From the NCBI RefSeq assembly GCF_910592395.1, contig NC_088323.1, positions 16,355,501-16,419,500 on the forward strand: a stretch of 64,000 bases of DNA, read 5' to 3'. The position numbers and the translations under genes were made by a program. The notes under the pieces are model-generated. The model worked only from the letters and a program-made list of their open reading frames with translations, was not told the DNA's origin and searched no databases. Source of the DNA: Lineus longissimus (Eukaryota; Nemertea; Pilidiophora; Heteronemertea; Lineidae). Position 1 is the stretch's first letter. Each line of letters starts with the position of its first letter. This document shows positions 24,501-39,500 of this stretch, piece by piece.

Positions 24501-27500
24501 TATTGACTGGGCCCAACCCAAAATCCAACATGGCTGCAAAATGTCCACATGCAGTTTCCTTAATTATGATGAGAAGTTACACTTTACATGTAGTCCCTGT
24601 CAAAAACCTTCGTGTCTTGAAGTCTATTCTGTGATATGGACATGCCTTGTGTTTATGGCGTGCGAGTTGCTTGCTGAACTGTGCTAACCGTATTTCTGAC
24701 ATTGTTTCTCTCACCTATAGGACATGAAGACCTGTGCCGCCATCATCAACATCTTCCATCTGGTTCCTGCCGCGTCACAGAAGATGATCGAGCCACTGGT
24801 GACCTTGACATTGAAGAAAGGTGAGAAGCCGCTACTGGTCGAAGCTGGCAGTCCGTTCCGGGAACCTCTCATCAAGTTCTTGCTGCGCTACCCCCAGCAG
24901 TCGGTTGAACTCTTCCTCAGTGAGGCAGCCATTTTGGATCAGCAGTGGAATCGCTTCTTCGGCGTAAGTGGTTTTCGTTTTCATATTGTCACCATAATTA
25001 AAGTTGAAGTCTTTCACAACACATTAGCCTATCACGTAACGTCAGGGTCTCGTGGGGTAAAATAACTTTCAATATTTCATGGCAGTGTTTTGTAGTTGAC
25101 ACTTGTGACGTCATTATGAAGTATCAAGTCTTTGCCATTTTTTGATCATTTTGACCACCCTGTGACTGTCATTTGAATGAGATTCTCATGTGAAAGGTTG
25201 TACCAGAATACTGGTAGTTTGGATTTCTCTTTGACCAGCCTGAAAGTCCAACAGTGAGCTATGATGCATGTCTGATTGGAATCATATGTTTTTCTCCAGG
25301 TTCTCCTTAAGCATGAGAATGGGAAGCCATTCCGTGACGTCCTGCAGGCCAACCCTGCCCGTCTCAGTAACTTGTTATTTGGGCAACTCCAAGGCCAGCC
25401 GGCTAACCCTGACCCAGCCCTGAAGGCGGAGCTCCAGTTCCAGGCCGTCCGGATCATCAGTATTCTCGTCAAGAAAGACAACAACTGGCTGCCACAGCAT
25501 CAACCAGTCGCGACGAACTTACTGCGGATCTGGATCTCGGAGTTGTTTGCTGAGAAACACAAGAAGGTTGATACAATGGATTATGTTCATTGGAAGGAGC
25601 CCAAACTCATCGTCAAGTGCCTGCTCAATTTCTTCAAGTAAGGTTTTTTTTCAGAAATTATCGTTTTTACTGAAAATTAAGATATTTTTTCCGGAAATTT
25701 TTAGTTTTTAAAAAAAATTATTTTTCAAAATTTTTGGGTTTTTTCTGAATATTTTTGTTTTTCTCGAAAAGTCAGAAAATTTTTCAGAAAATCACATTTT
25801 CTAGAAAAATTTTGTGAATGACTAAAATTATAAAAAGGCCTATATTTTATGGCAGTTTAAGGTGAATGAAATTAATATGAATGAATGTTATTGTTTTCGA
25901 GGGAAGTTGACCCCTAGCGAATTCCAACCACGGCTTGGTGTGCTGCTCAGCAAAGAAGCTAAGTCAATATCATAAGAGACAAATGGTTCCATGGTGCTTA
26001 TTGTTATGTTAAGAAAACCTCACCCCTAAATGATTCTATAAAACCATCACTCTCTTCTTGCAGACACCACAACAGTGAGATTGAACCTCACCCCTAAATG
26101 ATTCTATAAAACCATCACTCTCTTCTTGCAGACACCACAACAGTGAGATTGAACTCCTCTTCCAAATGCTGCGCTGCTTCTGCTACCGATATATCCCACA
26201 ATTCCAGTTCGTCAAAGACTTCCTCGATGACGTCGTCGCACAGACTTACACCGTCGAATGGAAACGAAAAGCATTCTTCAAATTTGTCGATTACTTTCCG
26301 GACGCTAACTGGCCAAACGACCTCAAGGCCAAGATACTACAATATATCCTCATTCCCTCATTCTCTGTGTCATTTGAAAAAGGTGCTGGTGAGAAACTGA
26401 TCGGCGGACCCCCGATACCTGATTTAGACAATGCTGATAACGTGGTGAGCGTCTTTATCAATAAGATCATTGACCCGGATAACCCGTTTGGCACATCAGA
26501 CGCTGTACGCATTCTCCTCCTCCAGTTCTCATCGTTGCTGGTCGAGCAGGCAGCGCCACATATCCATGACGCGGCAAACAAGTGAGTAGAATGAAGGAGT
26601 CACGATGGTCGTGTAAAATAGGTTTAGTCATTGTCCGTCTAAAAGGTCTGGGATGATTCATCATGATGACCTTGATGACCAATCTTCAGCGAGATCCATC
26701 CACATCTCTCAGACGTGGGCATTTGATGTCGTGTCACAGACATCTATGGCTAAAAACACTTCCTGTGAGCTTGCTATCTCGCCACGAATGTCCAACCTTT
26801 TGGTCCACTACCTCCTGATGCCCAGTGCAGAGGTCTGTGGTGTGTTCATTGGTCCACTACCTCCTGATGCCCAGTGCAGAGGTCTGTGGTGTGTTCATTG
26901 GTCCACTACCTCCTGATGCCCAGTGCAGAGGTCTGTGGTGTGTTCATGACACTGATGTATCAATAAACAAGCTTTGCATCATGCTTTACCCGCATTTTTA
27001 CCGGAGAATGATATTTCTGTTGTAGTGTGGAAAGTTCCTTGTAATCTAGCTGTGAAAGTCTATTAGATGTGTGTTGACCTCAGTGTTTGTTTACCTTCAG
27101 GAAACAAGGCAACAAGTTGCGACGTCTGATGACGTTTGCATGGCCGTGTCTGCTGGCCAAGACCTGCGTCGACCCTGCCACTAAGTATCATGGCCACCTC
27201 CTCCTCTCACACATCATCGCCAAGTTTGCCATCCACAAGAGAATCGTACTCCAGGTCAGTTATCTCAGTGCAATAAAAATGAGTTAGTGGCTCATCAAAG
27301 CCGTTAGAGGGCGCAGTCACTTGTGTTCCTTTCAGGCCTCATGTGGAGGTCGGTTTGGAGGCTAGAAACCACAATGGAGGTGAACGGTGTGGGAAATCTT
27401 GACTCATGAGATGTGACATCATGTGCTGGTTCTGTTTGGCTTGTGAGGCGTGACATTTACTTAAACAGCAGTTGGTGTTAGTGTACAGGCCTTGAAAGGT

Positions 27501-30500
27501 TCATGCCTCGCTTGTAGGATGCCAGTACCAGTAGGATGCCAGTACCAGTAGGATGCCAGTACCAGTAGGATGCGAGTACCAGTAGGATGCCAGTACCAGT
27601 AGGATGCCAGTACCAGTAGGATGCCAGTACCAGCAGGATGCCAGTACCAGTAGGATGCCAGTACCAGTAGCATTGATCTCCTTGCTGATTTGCCTGTGTA
27701 TATCGATGGATGCTTGATGATCCCTCTCTTAATATATCCACCATTTGTATTGCAGGTGTTCCACAGCCTACTGAAGGCCCACGCCGTTGAGGCCAGGAAT
27801 GTCGTGCGTCAGGCGTTGGAGATCCTTACACCGGCCATGCCAGGTCGGATGGAAGACGGCAATGGCATGCTGACCCACTGGACCAAGAAGATCATTGTGG
27901 AGGAAGGTCACACCGTTGCACAGCTTGTGCACATACTGTAGGTTCATGATGAATCCTCACTCTTAGAGACTATTCTGAAAAGTTTCAAGATGATTTTACT
28001 CAGGTGTAGAATGAGTCATGTTCATGTACAGTCCACTTCCACAGCAGCTGTCGTCCCCGTACTTGTTTTTTCCTACCAACAAAATAGTGGTGGATATTTT
28101 ACCTGGGAGACACTTGCTGGACTGATTTGCAGCTTTAATCCATGAACATGTACAACCTTTCAATGAATCTCTTATCCATTCAGACACCTGCTTGTGCGGC
28201 ATCACAAGGTCTACTACCCAGTAAGACATCACCTCATACAGCATATCGTCAACTCAGTTCAGAAGCTCGGCTTCACTCCTAATGTCAGTGTAAGTAGATA
28301 AAGTCATCAATAACATGAAAAGTGGAATGGAATTGTATTGAGTTTTGTGTTACAAAAGGTGGGTAAATAAATGGATGCCCTCAGTCTGCTGGTATCCTGA
28401 CTTTTGTCTGCTGGTATCCTGACTTTTGTCTGCTGGTATCCTGACTTTTGTCTGCTGGTATCCTGACTTTTGTGTTTGTACAGTCACTGTCACAGAAAAG
28501 GTCTTCTCTAAAACCTGTGATGAAGACCAAACTCAGTGCTTAGGAGTTTTACTCGCAGACGAGCAATATTTTCATCGCAGTCACAGGTCACAGTGACAAA
28601 AACTGCCTAGTTGCGCTGTCGGCTTGTTCTTCGATGACAGCATATCTAACTTGTATCTTCCAGGGCACCATTGAGCATCGTAAACTGGCGGTCGATCTGG
28701 CTGATGTCATTATCAAGTGGGAGTTGCAGCGCGTCAAAGAAGACCAGGATGCTGAGGTAAGCGACTTACTCGAGGTCACAAGCGAATCAGTTTACAGGAA
28801 TTGTATTTGAAGGCACTTTGATTTGCCGCTAATGTCAGAACAAACTAATGGATTCTTGTTTTGTAGGTGACTGTGGGTGCTGGTGCCACTAATGTCAGAA
28901 CAAACTAATGGATTCTTGTTTTGTAGGTGACTGTGGGTGCTGGTGCCACTAATGTCAGAACAAACTAATGGATTCTTGTTTTGTAGGTGACTGCGGGTGC
29001 TGGTGCCACTAATGTCAGAACAAACTAATGGATTCTTGTTTTGTAGGTGACTGCGGGTGCTGGTGCCACTGATGTCAGAACAAACTAATGGATGCTTGTT
29101 TTGTAGGTGACTGCGGGTGCTGGTGCCACTGATGTCAGAACAAACTAATGGATGCTTGTTTTGTAGGTGACTGCGGGTGCTGGTGCCACTGATGTCAGAA
29201 CAAACTAATGGATTCTTGTTTTGTAGGTGACTGCGGGTGCTGGTGCCACTGATGTCAGAACAAACTAATGGATTCTTGTTTTGTAGGTGACTGCGGGTGC
29301 TGGTGCCACTGATGTCAGAACAAACTAATGGATTCTTGTTTTGTAGGTGACTGCGGGTGCTGGTGCCACTGATGTCAGAACAAACTAATGGATGCTTGTT
29401 TTGTAGGTGACTGCGGGTGCTGGTGCCACTGATGTCAGAACAAACTAATGGATGCTTGTTTTGTAGGTGACTGCGGGTGCTGGTGCCACTGATGTCAGAA
29501 CAAACTAATGGATGCTTGTTTTGTAGGTGACTGCGGGTGCTGGTGCCACTGATGTCAGAACAAACTAATGGATGCTTGTTTTGTAGGTGACTGCGGGTGC
29601 TGGTGCCACTGATGTCAGAACAAACTAATGGATGCTTGTTTTGTAGGTGACTGCGGGTGCTGGTACCACTGATGTCAGAACAAACTAATGGATTCTTGTT
29701 TTGTAGGTGACTGTGGGTGCTGGTGCCACTGATGTCAGAACAAACTAATGGATGCTTGTTTTGTAGGTGACTGCGGGTGCTGGTGCCACTGATGTCAGAA
29801 CAAACTAATGGATGCTTGTTTTGTAGGTGACTGCGGGTGCTGGTACCACTGATGTCAGAACAAACTAATGGATTCTTGTTTTGTAGGTGACTGCGGGTGC
29901 TGGTGCCACTGATGTCAGAACAAACTAATGGATTCTTGTTTTGTAGGTGACTGCGGGTGCTGGTACCACTGATGTCAGAACAAACTAATGGATTCTTGTT
30001 TTGTAGGTGACTGCGGGTGCTGGTGCCACTGATGTCAGAACAAACTAATGGATTCTTGTTTTGTAGGTGACTGCGGGTGCTGGTGCCACTGATGTGACGC
30101 AAGCCCTGGCGTCTGGCTCTGCCCTCAAGAGGACTGCTTCAGTTGAGTCACCTCAGGATCCAAAACGAGCAAGACATTCATCAGGAGCGGTGAGTCAGCT
30201 TGTTTAGAGAAACGTTCTGCTCAAATACTAATGAATAAATAATGATATGCTCTGCTGCACCTAACGCTCTTCAGTTTAATACTGGTTTATCATCAAACAT
30301 GATCGAGCATGAAGTAGGTCATTATAATTGAAGAAAGTGATCAGCTGATCCAGGCCCTGTGGTCGTAGCACACTTCACTGGCTGTGGTACCGTTGTGTGG
30401 GTTCGATCCCCCACCTCCTCTGGTGTCTGCACTGAACCCTCACTAAGATGGCACGCCTTAACCCGCCGGCCATGGAGGGTTTCCTTACAGCCGCGTGGTT

Positions 30501-33500
30501 GGCCCCAGAGCAACATTGAGCGTGGTCATCCCCTAGGTGGGTGAACAGCCAGTATGATACAGCAACAACCAACCGATTCTTTCTTCCTCAGAGTGTGCGC
30601 TCAACAACCGATGCCAACAAGCCTCTGGAGAAACAATATTGCGACACAATCGTCAACTTCCTCTTGCGAATCGCGTGTCAGGTCAGGGATGACAAATCAA
30701 AGGTAAGACCTGCGTGTATATAAGCTTACTTGTTTTATTTATGCAAGCCTATTATTTCATTGGAGGTCGACTTGTAAATATCAACAGCACGAAAATGAAT
30801 GAAAATCAGTCCCAAGTTTAACAGGAGCGATTTTTATTGAAATAAGTAATACAAAGTCTCCTCCTTCTGAATCTTTTAAGATTAACTGTACATATAAATG
30901 TGTGTTCCAGGTCACTGAATCTTCAACAGCTGTGAGCTCCCCCGGTGACCAACTTTCTAAACGCTGCGTCATGCTCCTGAAGACAGCACTCCGAGCAGAC
31001 GTGTGGCCAAATGCTGAACTAAAGCTCGCGTGGTTTGCCAAACTTCTCCTCACGGTCGAGAACCATCAACCCAACTTTGCAAATATCTGCACAGCTCTGG
31101 AGCTTCTCAGCTTCTTGTTGACGATTTTGGTAAGTTTTCTTTAAGAAGTAACAATACAAGTCACTGATGTTTTTAGTTGGTTTGAATTATGTCGCTGCAA
31201 CACCTGGTTAGCAAAAAACTCATCCTGACAGCTGAGATACAAGCAAACTTGACAACTACTGCCAAGCTTTGAAGCTACGAAGTTTCTCATTGACCATTTG
31301 GGTATCAAAGTTTTAAATGTTTATTAATTGAAGTGAATATCAGTGTTGTTATCGTTCTTTAATTGCAACAATGACAGATTCATCAAATTAGTGACTTCGA
31401 CCCATTATAAGATGCTGTGTCTTTAAAAGACAATATTTCTATTCCTTGTGTCTTTGCCTCCATCTGTAGAGAAAGGACGCCATCTTGCCCAGTTTTAAGC
31501 CGCTCCAACAAGGCATCGCCGGGTGCATGACCTGCCTCAACTCCAAGGTCATCCGATCTGTCCACACTCTCCTCTCCCGCCTCATGAGTGTCTTCCCCAC
31601 GGAACCTGCCACATCAAATGTGGCCTCAAAATACGAGGAGCTGGAAAGTCTGTATGCGTGTGTCAGCAAGGTGGTTTATGAGGGACTCACCAACTACGAC
31701 AAGTGAGTACTCTACCTAAAGTTAACGTTTGGATAATTGTTTGAATTCTTGCTCATCTTGAGTTTTGAAATCAATATCAGGAAATATTAGCAGCAATTTT
31801 AGTTGAAACTTCAGCATAACTTTAATTTAGCTTGAGACTGGCCTACAGTATAAACTGGGTAGATGACAGTACTTTCCATTTAGTTTTCATTTTCGGGTTG
31901 TCTGTGAATGCCAAAAGTGCGACAATGAATGTCTCAGAATATTTCCTAGTAAACAACTGTATGCTCTTCCCGATGAGCAGAACGCACTCATCAATGGTCA
32001 TTGCCTTGAAACTCCCATAACTTGCTGTATTGTGGGTTTCCTGGCCAAAGACCGCTCAACGTGTGTTATTCTCTTGGAAATTTCATGAGGGTGGTTTTTT
32101 TCTGGTGCCAACAGTGTCAGGATTGTCCAAGGTTATTTTTTATCAGAGAGAGGGCCAAATACTGACCTAGTTAAGGAAATTTAGAATTGAGAAGGTGGAA
32201 GCATCTTTTGTTTGTGTAATTTAAATAATAATCCAAAGATTGCTCTGACAAGATGCCCAATTATCCATTTGATTGAAACCAAGTGTGGTTATTATTTATA
32301 TCAAGTCTCTATTGTACATAGAAGACTTCACGGTCTTCTAGCACTGGATCTGTTAGATTACACCTAATCTAGCCAAAAGGTGCACCATGCTCACATCACC
32401 GTGTCCGACACTATCAACAACCACTGTCTTGTGTGTCTCATACTTTCACATCTAAGAGAGGTGTTACTCTATTTCATTACAACACTATCAACAACCACCA
32501 TCTTGTGTGTCTCATACTTTGCATTCACATCTAAGAGAGGTGTTACTCTATTTCATTACGACACTATCAACAACCACTGTCTTGTGTGTCTCATACTTTC
32601 ACATCTAAGAGAGGTGTTACTGTATTTCATTACGATATTGACTACTTCAGGTCGAGTAGTGCTTCCCCCTCACAGCTGTTTGGCACATTGATGATCCTGA
32701 AGGCTGCCTGCCTTCATAACCCCTGCTACATCGACCGCCTGATCACCACCTTCATGAGAGTCCTCCATCGCATGACCAGGGAGCATTTGTCACCAACCTC
32801 TAATGAGAGTAGTCCTGGTAAGTCTTAATGTGGGATGAAGATAGACTCTTAAAGGGAGGCAGGAGCAGGGGGGGTCAATTGGCCATCTTCAGGTGACTTA
32901 TATGCCCAGTAACGACACTAGGTCATGTTTCATTTAGCAATAAATATACTTCTCATGCAAGCATGAATAGTTTTGAAGTAGAGTGAGATGAAAGAGGCCC
33001 CTATTGGCGACTTTGTGTAACTTTATCTTGCCTCCCTAGCTCCTGCCTATAAAGTCCCTTTAATCATATCACTGGTTGCTTTCTCTCTCAGTTATAAATG
33101 ATACTGGATTCTCCCAGGGAAAGCTACATCAGTAGCAGAGTTACCGTGGCATGAACTTATAAAAGTAGGCCTGGCTGGTTTAAAGAGGAGCGGCTTGGAC
33201 GCATTTGGCTGGATTAAATGCAAAAGGATTATCGCTGGTATGGTCATTTCTCTAATCTGCCACCAGAAATGCGGGCAAAGCTGTTGTGATCTTTGATAAT
33301 CTCATATTTTCAGTTGCGAATGAACTGCTGATTCTCAGCCTCGATCTGGTGAAGAATCGCGTGGGCGTCATGAGCATGGAGATGCGCAAAAGTTTCATCG
33401 GGAACATCCTGGTCGGCCTGATCGAGAAAACAACCGACGCGAAGGTGATGAAAGCAATTACCAAGATGGTGGAAGATTGGGTGAAGATCAAGACACCAAT

Positions 33501-36500
33501 CGCGATCAACCAATCACCATCATTGAGAGAGAAAGCCATCCTATTGGTCAAACTCATGCAGCATGTCGAGAAGAGGTTCCCACAGGATACGGAATTAAAC
33601 GCGCAGTTCTTGGAGCTTGTGAATTATATCTACCGCGATGAGTCGTTGAGTGGGAGTGAGCTGACTTCCAAGTTGGAGCCAGCGTTTTTGGCTGGGTTGA
33701 GATGCACGCAGCCTGCGATTCGGCAAAAGTTCTTTGAGGTTTGTTGAAAATTGTTTGTAATTATTCTGCTAGAATCTAATTCTAATTGCCTTTCACAGGT
33801 GCCTCAGACTAGATTCTATCTTTAGGGTGTCTGTTTCTCATTGGGAATAGAGATGATCAATGATGAGATGACGTCAATGACTTTGACGTTGCTTTTCAAG
33901 TATTGTGGAGCACTCTGCTTTGTCATATCATCAAACTGCTGGAACAGCTCAAGTCCTTTTGCTCAGATAAATCAGCCACTTGGCAAAGTTGCACTTGTCA
34001 ATCTCTTCTGAACCACAAGTAATCAAATTCCATCATTTCCTTGACGACTTCCAGGTGTTTGACAACAGCGTAAAGCGGCGTCTTTATGATCGTCTGCTTT
34101 ACATCACGTGCTCCCAGAACTGGGAGGCAATGGGCAGTCATTTCTGGATCAAACAATGCATGGAACTTGTATCAGCGGTGGCAGTGAACGGTACAAGTAT
34201 ACAGAGCTCGTCACAGACAAATCTCCTGCCAGCAGCGACGTCGGTGGTCAGCCTGGCAGACAGTCATGACCGTGCAGCCTTCGCCATGGTCACCAAGATG
34301 AAGGAGGAACCAATGGATGTGGAATCCCTCGATGGAAACAAGGAGGAGGTCAGTATACAAGATGGAGTTTTTGTCTGTCATCTTTTGTTTACAGTGAGGT
34401 GTAAGGCTGTTTTTATGGACTGTCAAAAAGTTGACTGTAAATTGCTTCTGTGATAGAAAGACTGCTTCATCCCCAGGCTGACATTGTTTGAATGACTTGC
34501 CTTGGAGGAAAAAAACCTAGCAGGACGACCAAAAGAAACCACTATGGTACCTTGACTGTTCTCCTGATTGACATCATACCATACTCTGTTTCAGGATGAC
34601 ATTGATATTGAATTCTCTAATGTATCATCCGAGGAGACGTGCCCGAAGGAGCCACCAAAGAAAGACACAGCCGACCCCAAACAGAGCTTACAGCTGATGT
34701 TACAGCGCCAGGCCAAGTTCCTTGAGACATGCCGTGAGGTTAAGACCGTCTCATTCCTGACTGCACTCGCCCAGCTCTGCCATAACAACACCACACTGAC
34801 ACACACACTCTGGCTGGAACTTTTCCCACGGATTTGGAAGATTTTATCTGATAGGCAGCAGCATGTGAGTGCAGTTTGATATCCATCTTAATTGTTGATG
34901 CTTTAAATCCCTTAAAGTCTCTTTTTGCCCTCAAAAGCTTTGGTGAAAATAGGAGTTTGCTGCAAATTTGCAAATCATTGTGCAAATGAATTTATCGTCT
35001 TCTTCTTCTTGTGGTAAATGCTGACATAGACCTGTCCAAAGTCGTTCTGGTTGCTGTAAAGCTCGTCCTGTATGCAGGTTCCATATGGCCTGAAGCCTCC
35101 TCTAAAACTAACTTGTGGAGCTGGAAACTTCATGTCGATAGCATGAATCCAAAGACATTTCTGAACAATTACATGAAACTCTCTTTCATTTTTAAGGGTC
35201 TCTCAGGCGAGTTGATTCCATTCCTGTGCAGTGGGAGCCATGTCTACCAGAAGGACTGTCAGCCAAGCGCTATTCATACATTCACCGAGGCCCTATCAAT
35301 CAGTGTGCCACCAATCAGTGTAAGGCCTTGTGTGCTGAAGGTAAGGGTGTTAACCAAAACTCCATAGAGAAGAGGTGTGTAAAGGTGGCTGCTGAGGAAA
35401 TAGTAAATGGGACTTTACGTGCTTTGAAAGACACGACGGGATACAACTGTTTGTCTCTCATCCAAAGGTGGCTGATCAAGTGTGAAAAGCAAGCTGGTGA
35501 ACCTATTTGGATGTCAATAGTTAAATTCCCAGGGTTCGATTGTGAAAATTTTGATTTATGATGACTCTTTCACTAATCCAGTCAGTTGAACTATTTTATG
35601 CATTCTTCATTGGTATCAACAAATTCGGTCGAACAAATTTCAATGAATCAATTCAAAACTGAACCTCATTGAATGATCAACTTCAATTTCAGTATCTTGG
35701 CAAGACTCACAACCTCTGGCACCGAGCGACTTTACTGCTGGAGCAGCTGGCATTTGAAAACCAACCACAGACACCGTTTAAACCCAAACCAGGCAGCGAA
35801 TATGAATTTGAGCCGGCCAACTCTCCACAGCAAGAAACCCTTGATGCGATATCTGAACTTTATTCCCTGCTCCGGGAGGAGGATATGTTGTGTGGGTTAT
35901 GGCAGAAGCGGGCACGATATTCCGAGACGAACACGGCCCTGGCGTATGAGCAACATGGCTTCTTCGAGGAGGCCCAGACCATGTTTGAACAGGCGATGAG
36001 TAAGGCACGCTCAGAACACAACAATACCAACGCGGCACCAACAATCCTGCCAGAGTACAAACTCTGGGAAGACCACTGGGTGCGCACATGCAAGGAGCTC
36101 AACCAATGGGATCTCCTCCTGGAGTATGCTAATGCCAAGGGCATCGCCAACCCTCACCTGGTCCTGGAGAGTGCCTGGCGGGTTCCTAATTGGTCCCTGA
36201 TGAAGGATTCGTTGGCACAGGTGCACGTCGAGTTGAGCTGCCCCAAGGAGATGGCGTGGAAGGTGAACTTGTATCGAGGCTACATCGCCATCTGTCATCC
36301 AGACGACCACCATCTTAATATGGTAAGATGCTGCAGATATTGAGGCAATAGTGCGTGCGTTTTGGCCGCACTTGTCAGAAAGTCTCGCTCAAACCACATA
36401 GGATATCAGTCAGAATCTGTGGCATTCAATCATTGAGACTAACTGATCTTGTCGTAGGTGCTTCCAATGACCACCGCAAACGAGCTATTTTTGTCACTTG

Positions 36501-39500
36501 TGATCAAAATCACAGCTAGCAGCAGCAACAAAAGTTGCTTGTTTGCAGGCCGCTTTAGCCTGGTTTACTGCTGGGATTTTACACCTAAATGTTGTTGGGA
36601 AAGATATTTGTGCCAGTACCAGTCTGTCAATCACTGAATACCATCTCGTGTCTTCACTTTAGATCGATCGCTTGGTTGAAGTCTCCAGCAACCTGGCCAT
36701 CAAGGAGTGGCGCCGCCTACCAAGAATTGTAGCAAACGTTCACGTGCCGCTCCTGCAGGCGGCACAGCAGATCATGGAGCTCCAGGAAGCGGCACAAATC
36801 AACCAAGGTCTCCAGCCTGCCAACATTGGTCGCAACTCAAGCCTCCATGACATGAAAGCCATTGTGAAGACATGGCGTAATCGTCTGCCTATGATCTCTG
36901 ATGATTTGTCACATTGGAGTGATATCTTCACGTGGCGCCAGCATCACTATCAGTTCATTGTCAGTCACTATGAGTCTCATGGTCAGACTGACCCAGTAAG
37001 TAAGGTGATTAAACTTCTCATGTTTTTATTTCACATTTGGTTTTTTTGCAAACTTTCTCCTCTGTGTTCAGTCATTGCAGTGTTGAATAATCCATGCTTG
37101 TTCTCTTGCCCTGGGCTGCCTTATTATCAGACTCTCCTTGATAGAGAGGGCAACTCTCTTTGACAGTTTAGGTTTCCTACGGGGTCTCTGGTTTCCCCCT
37201 ACTTACAGTTCAGTCGCCAAGTATTGTCTACAGAGCTATTAATGTCCTTGTTTACTATAAAAGTACTAAAAGTGTGAGTTATGAGATTGCCCGATGATTT
37301 GTTCACCTTCCCTAGTCTTCATTGATAACACCTCTTATCTGTGCATTGGGGTATTTAAAGGGGTTGAAAGTGGGCCCTTTTTGGCATAGTAAGCGCATGT
37401 TATAAGGTACCGCTTTACTTCAGAAATCTTTCATTCCATTCCAGCAGCAGTCCAATCATTCCATGCTGGGGGTGCATGCCTCAGCTCAGGCAATCATTCA
37501 CTTTGGGAAGATTGGCCGCAAGCATAACTTGATGGGCGTCTGCCTCGACTCTCTCAGCCGCATCCACACCATCCCCAGTGTACCCATCGTCGACTGTTTC
37601 CAGAAGATTCGCCAACAGGTAAGAGGGCATTTATAAATGTGATATCATGATGAGAACAGCGACTCGGTCTTCAACGAGATGTACTAGAGTGTGTCACAAG
37701 CTATTCAGGTTTCTCACTTGGCGGGGTCTTGCTTGCCCTGCCCTGAGTTCAAATGTTGAACACTGATGACCTGAGCAAGACCCGAGGTAAAAAGAACCTC
37801 GGTTTTACGTCTCATTCAAAGACACAGCCATTTAGGATTGAGTGTCTTGCTCAAGGACACAAGACAAAGCTGATTGATCCTTGAGAGAGTCAAACCCACG
37901 ACCACCTGCTCAGGAGCCCGGTGCTCTAACCACTTTACCAATTATCTTCCTAATAACCCTATCTCACCTCCAGGTAAAGTGTTACCTGCAGATGGCGGGC
38001 GTAATGGGAAAGACTGAGCTCCAGGAAGGATTGGAGGTGATCGAGTCAACCAACCTCAAGTATTTCACCAAGGAGATGACGGCCGAGTTCTATGCTCTCA
38101 AGGGCATGTTCTTGGCTCAGATTGGAAGGTAAAGCTTATAGTGGATGTCACAGGGCTCTCAGAGTGTCCACCTGTGCCTGTCACCACTGTGCTCTGATAT
38201 AGGGTGTAGACCTACTTGTTTGATAGAGGGTGTAGACCTACTTGTTTGATAGAGGGTGTAGACCTACTTGTTTGATAGAGGGTGTAGACCTACTTGTTTG
38301 ATAGAGGGTGTAGGCCTACTTGTTTGATAGAGGGTGTAGGCCTACTTGTTTGATAGAGGGTGTAGACCTACTTGTTTGATAGAGGGTGTAGACCTACTTG
38401 TTTGATAGAGGGTGTAGACCTACTTGTTTGATAGAGGGTGTAGGCCTACTTGATTGATAGAGGGTGTAGACCTACTTGTTTGATAGAAGGTGACTATTGC
38501 TGCTGTTTGTGTTTGTCAAACATCTTCTGTTCTCCTATATTACAAATCGCCAAAAACATTTTGGAATCACTAATGTTGTTTATTTGCGCATGTACAGGTA
38601 GACCTAGTGATTTCCTCGATGTTTGAAAAGACGTCTATGTTTATGTTTTAGATCTGACGATGCAAACAAGGCATTCTCTGCTGCAGTCCAGATGCATGAC
38701 ACCCTGGTGAAGGCGTGGGCTCTCTGGGGAGACTACCTCGAGGGTATCTTCACCAATAGAGACAAGTAAGTCATTCCCTCACATCATGGCATTGCAATAC
38801 AAGTGTGGAATATAATGCTAAACATTGTTTTGGCGTCATTCCCTCAGAGAGGGGGTTAAGGGTTCTTGAGAAGGGAGAAGGGATACAAAAGTCTTGAAAC
38901 TGTGCTCTCATACTAAATGAACAACCCCCATGACTCTGGAGGCGAATGCTGCTACTCATGATGATCATGATGATGAAGCAGATATTCAGAGTTTTAGTTT
39001 CATTTCAGACAACTGTCCACAGGTGTCTCTGCCATCACCTGCTTCCTTCACGCCTGCCGTCACCAAAACGAAAGCAAATCCAGAAAATATCTCGCCAAAG
39101 TTCTGTGGCTTCTGACATACGATGATGACAAATCAACACTCGCTGAAGCAGTTGATAAATATTGTGTCGGAGTGCCACCGATTCAGTGGTTGCCATGGAT
39201 ACCACAGTTGTTGACGTGTCTGGTCAGGAGTGAAGGTCGTCTGATCCTGAATCTGTTGAGTCAGGTTGGCCGCATGTATCCGCAGGCTGTCTACTTCCCG
39301 ATCAGGACACTCTATCTCACACTCAAGATTGAACAACGGGAGCGGTGTAAGTGGTATAGCCCACCTCCACATTGACATTTCACGTCTCATATCACGGTTG
39401 ATTTCCAGTGTTCAAGAGCAGAGGCTTTGTATCTGATAAGCATATGTCAACGTCAAAAATGTCGTTTAGCTTTAACATCAACGTTTTCTCAAATATGTTA

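Noticed and set aside
28792-30102. 436-aa open frame on the - strand
   Set aside because: It is the translation of the 60-bp array; the unit length is a multiple of 3 and happens to lack - strand stops. The TRRAP exon border on the + strand explains the sequence.
35778-36313. - strand frames of about 100 aa
   Set aside because: Shadows of the long TRRAP exon 45.
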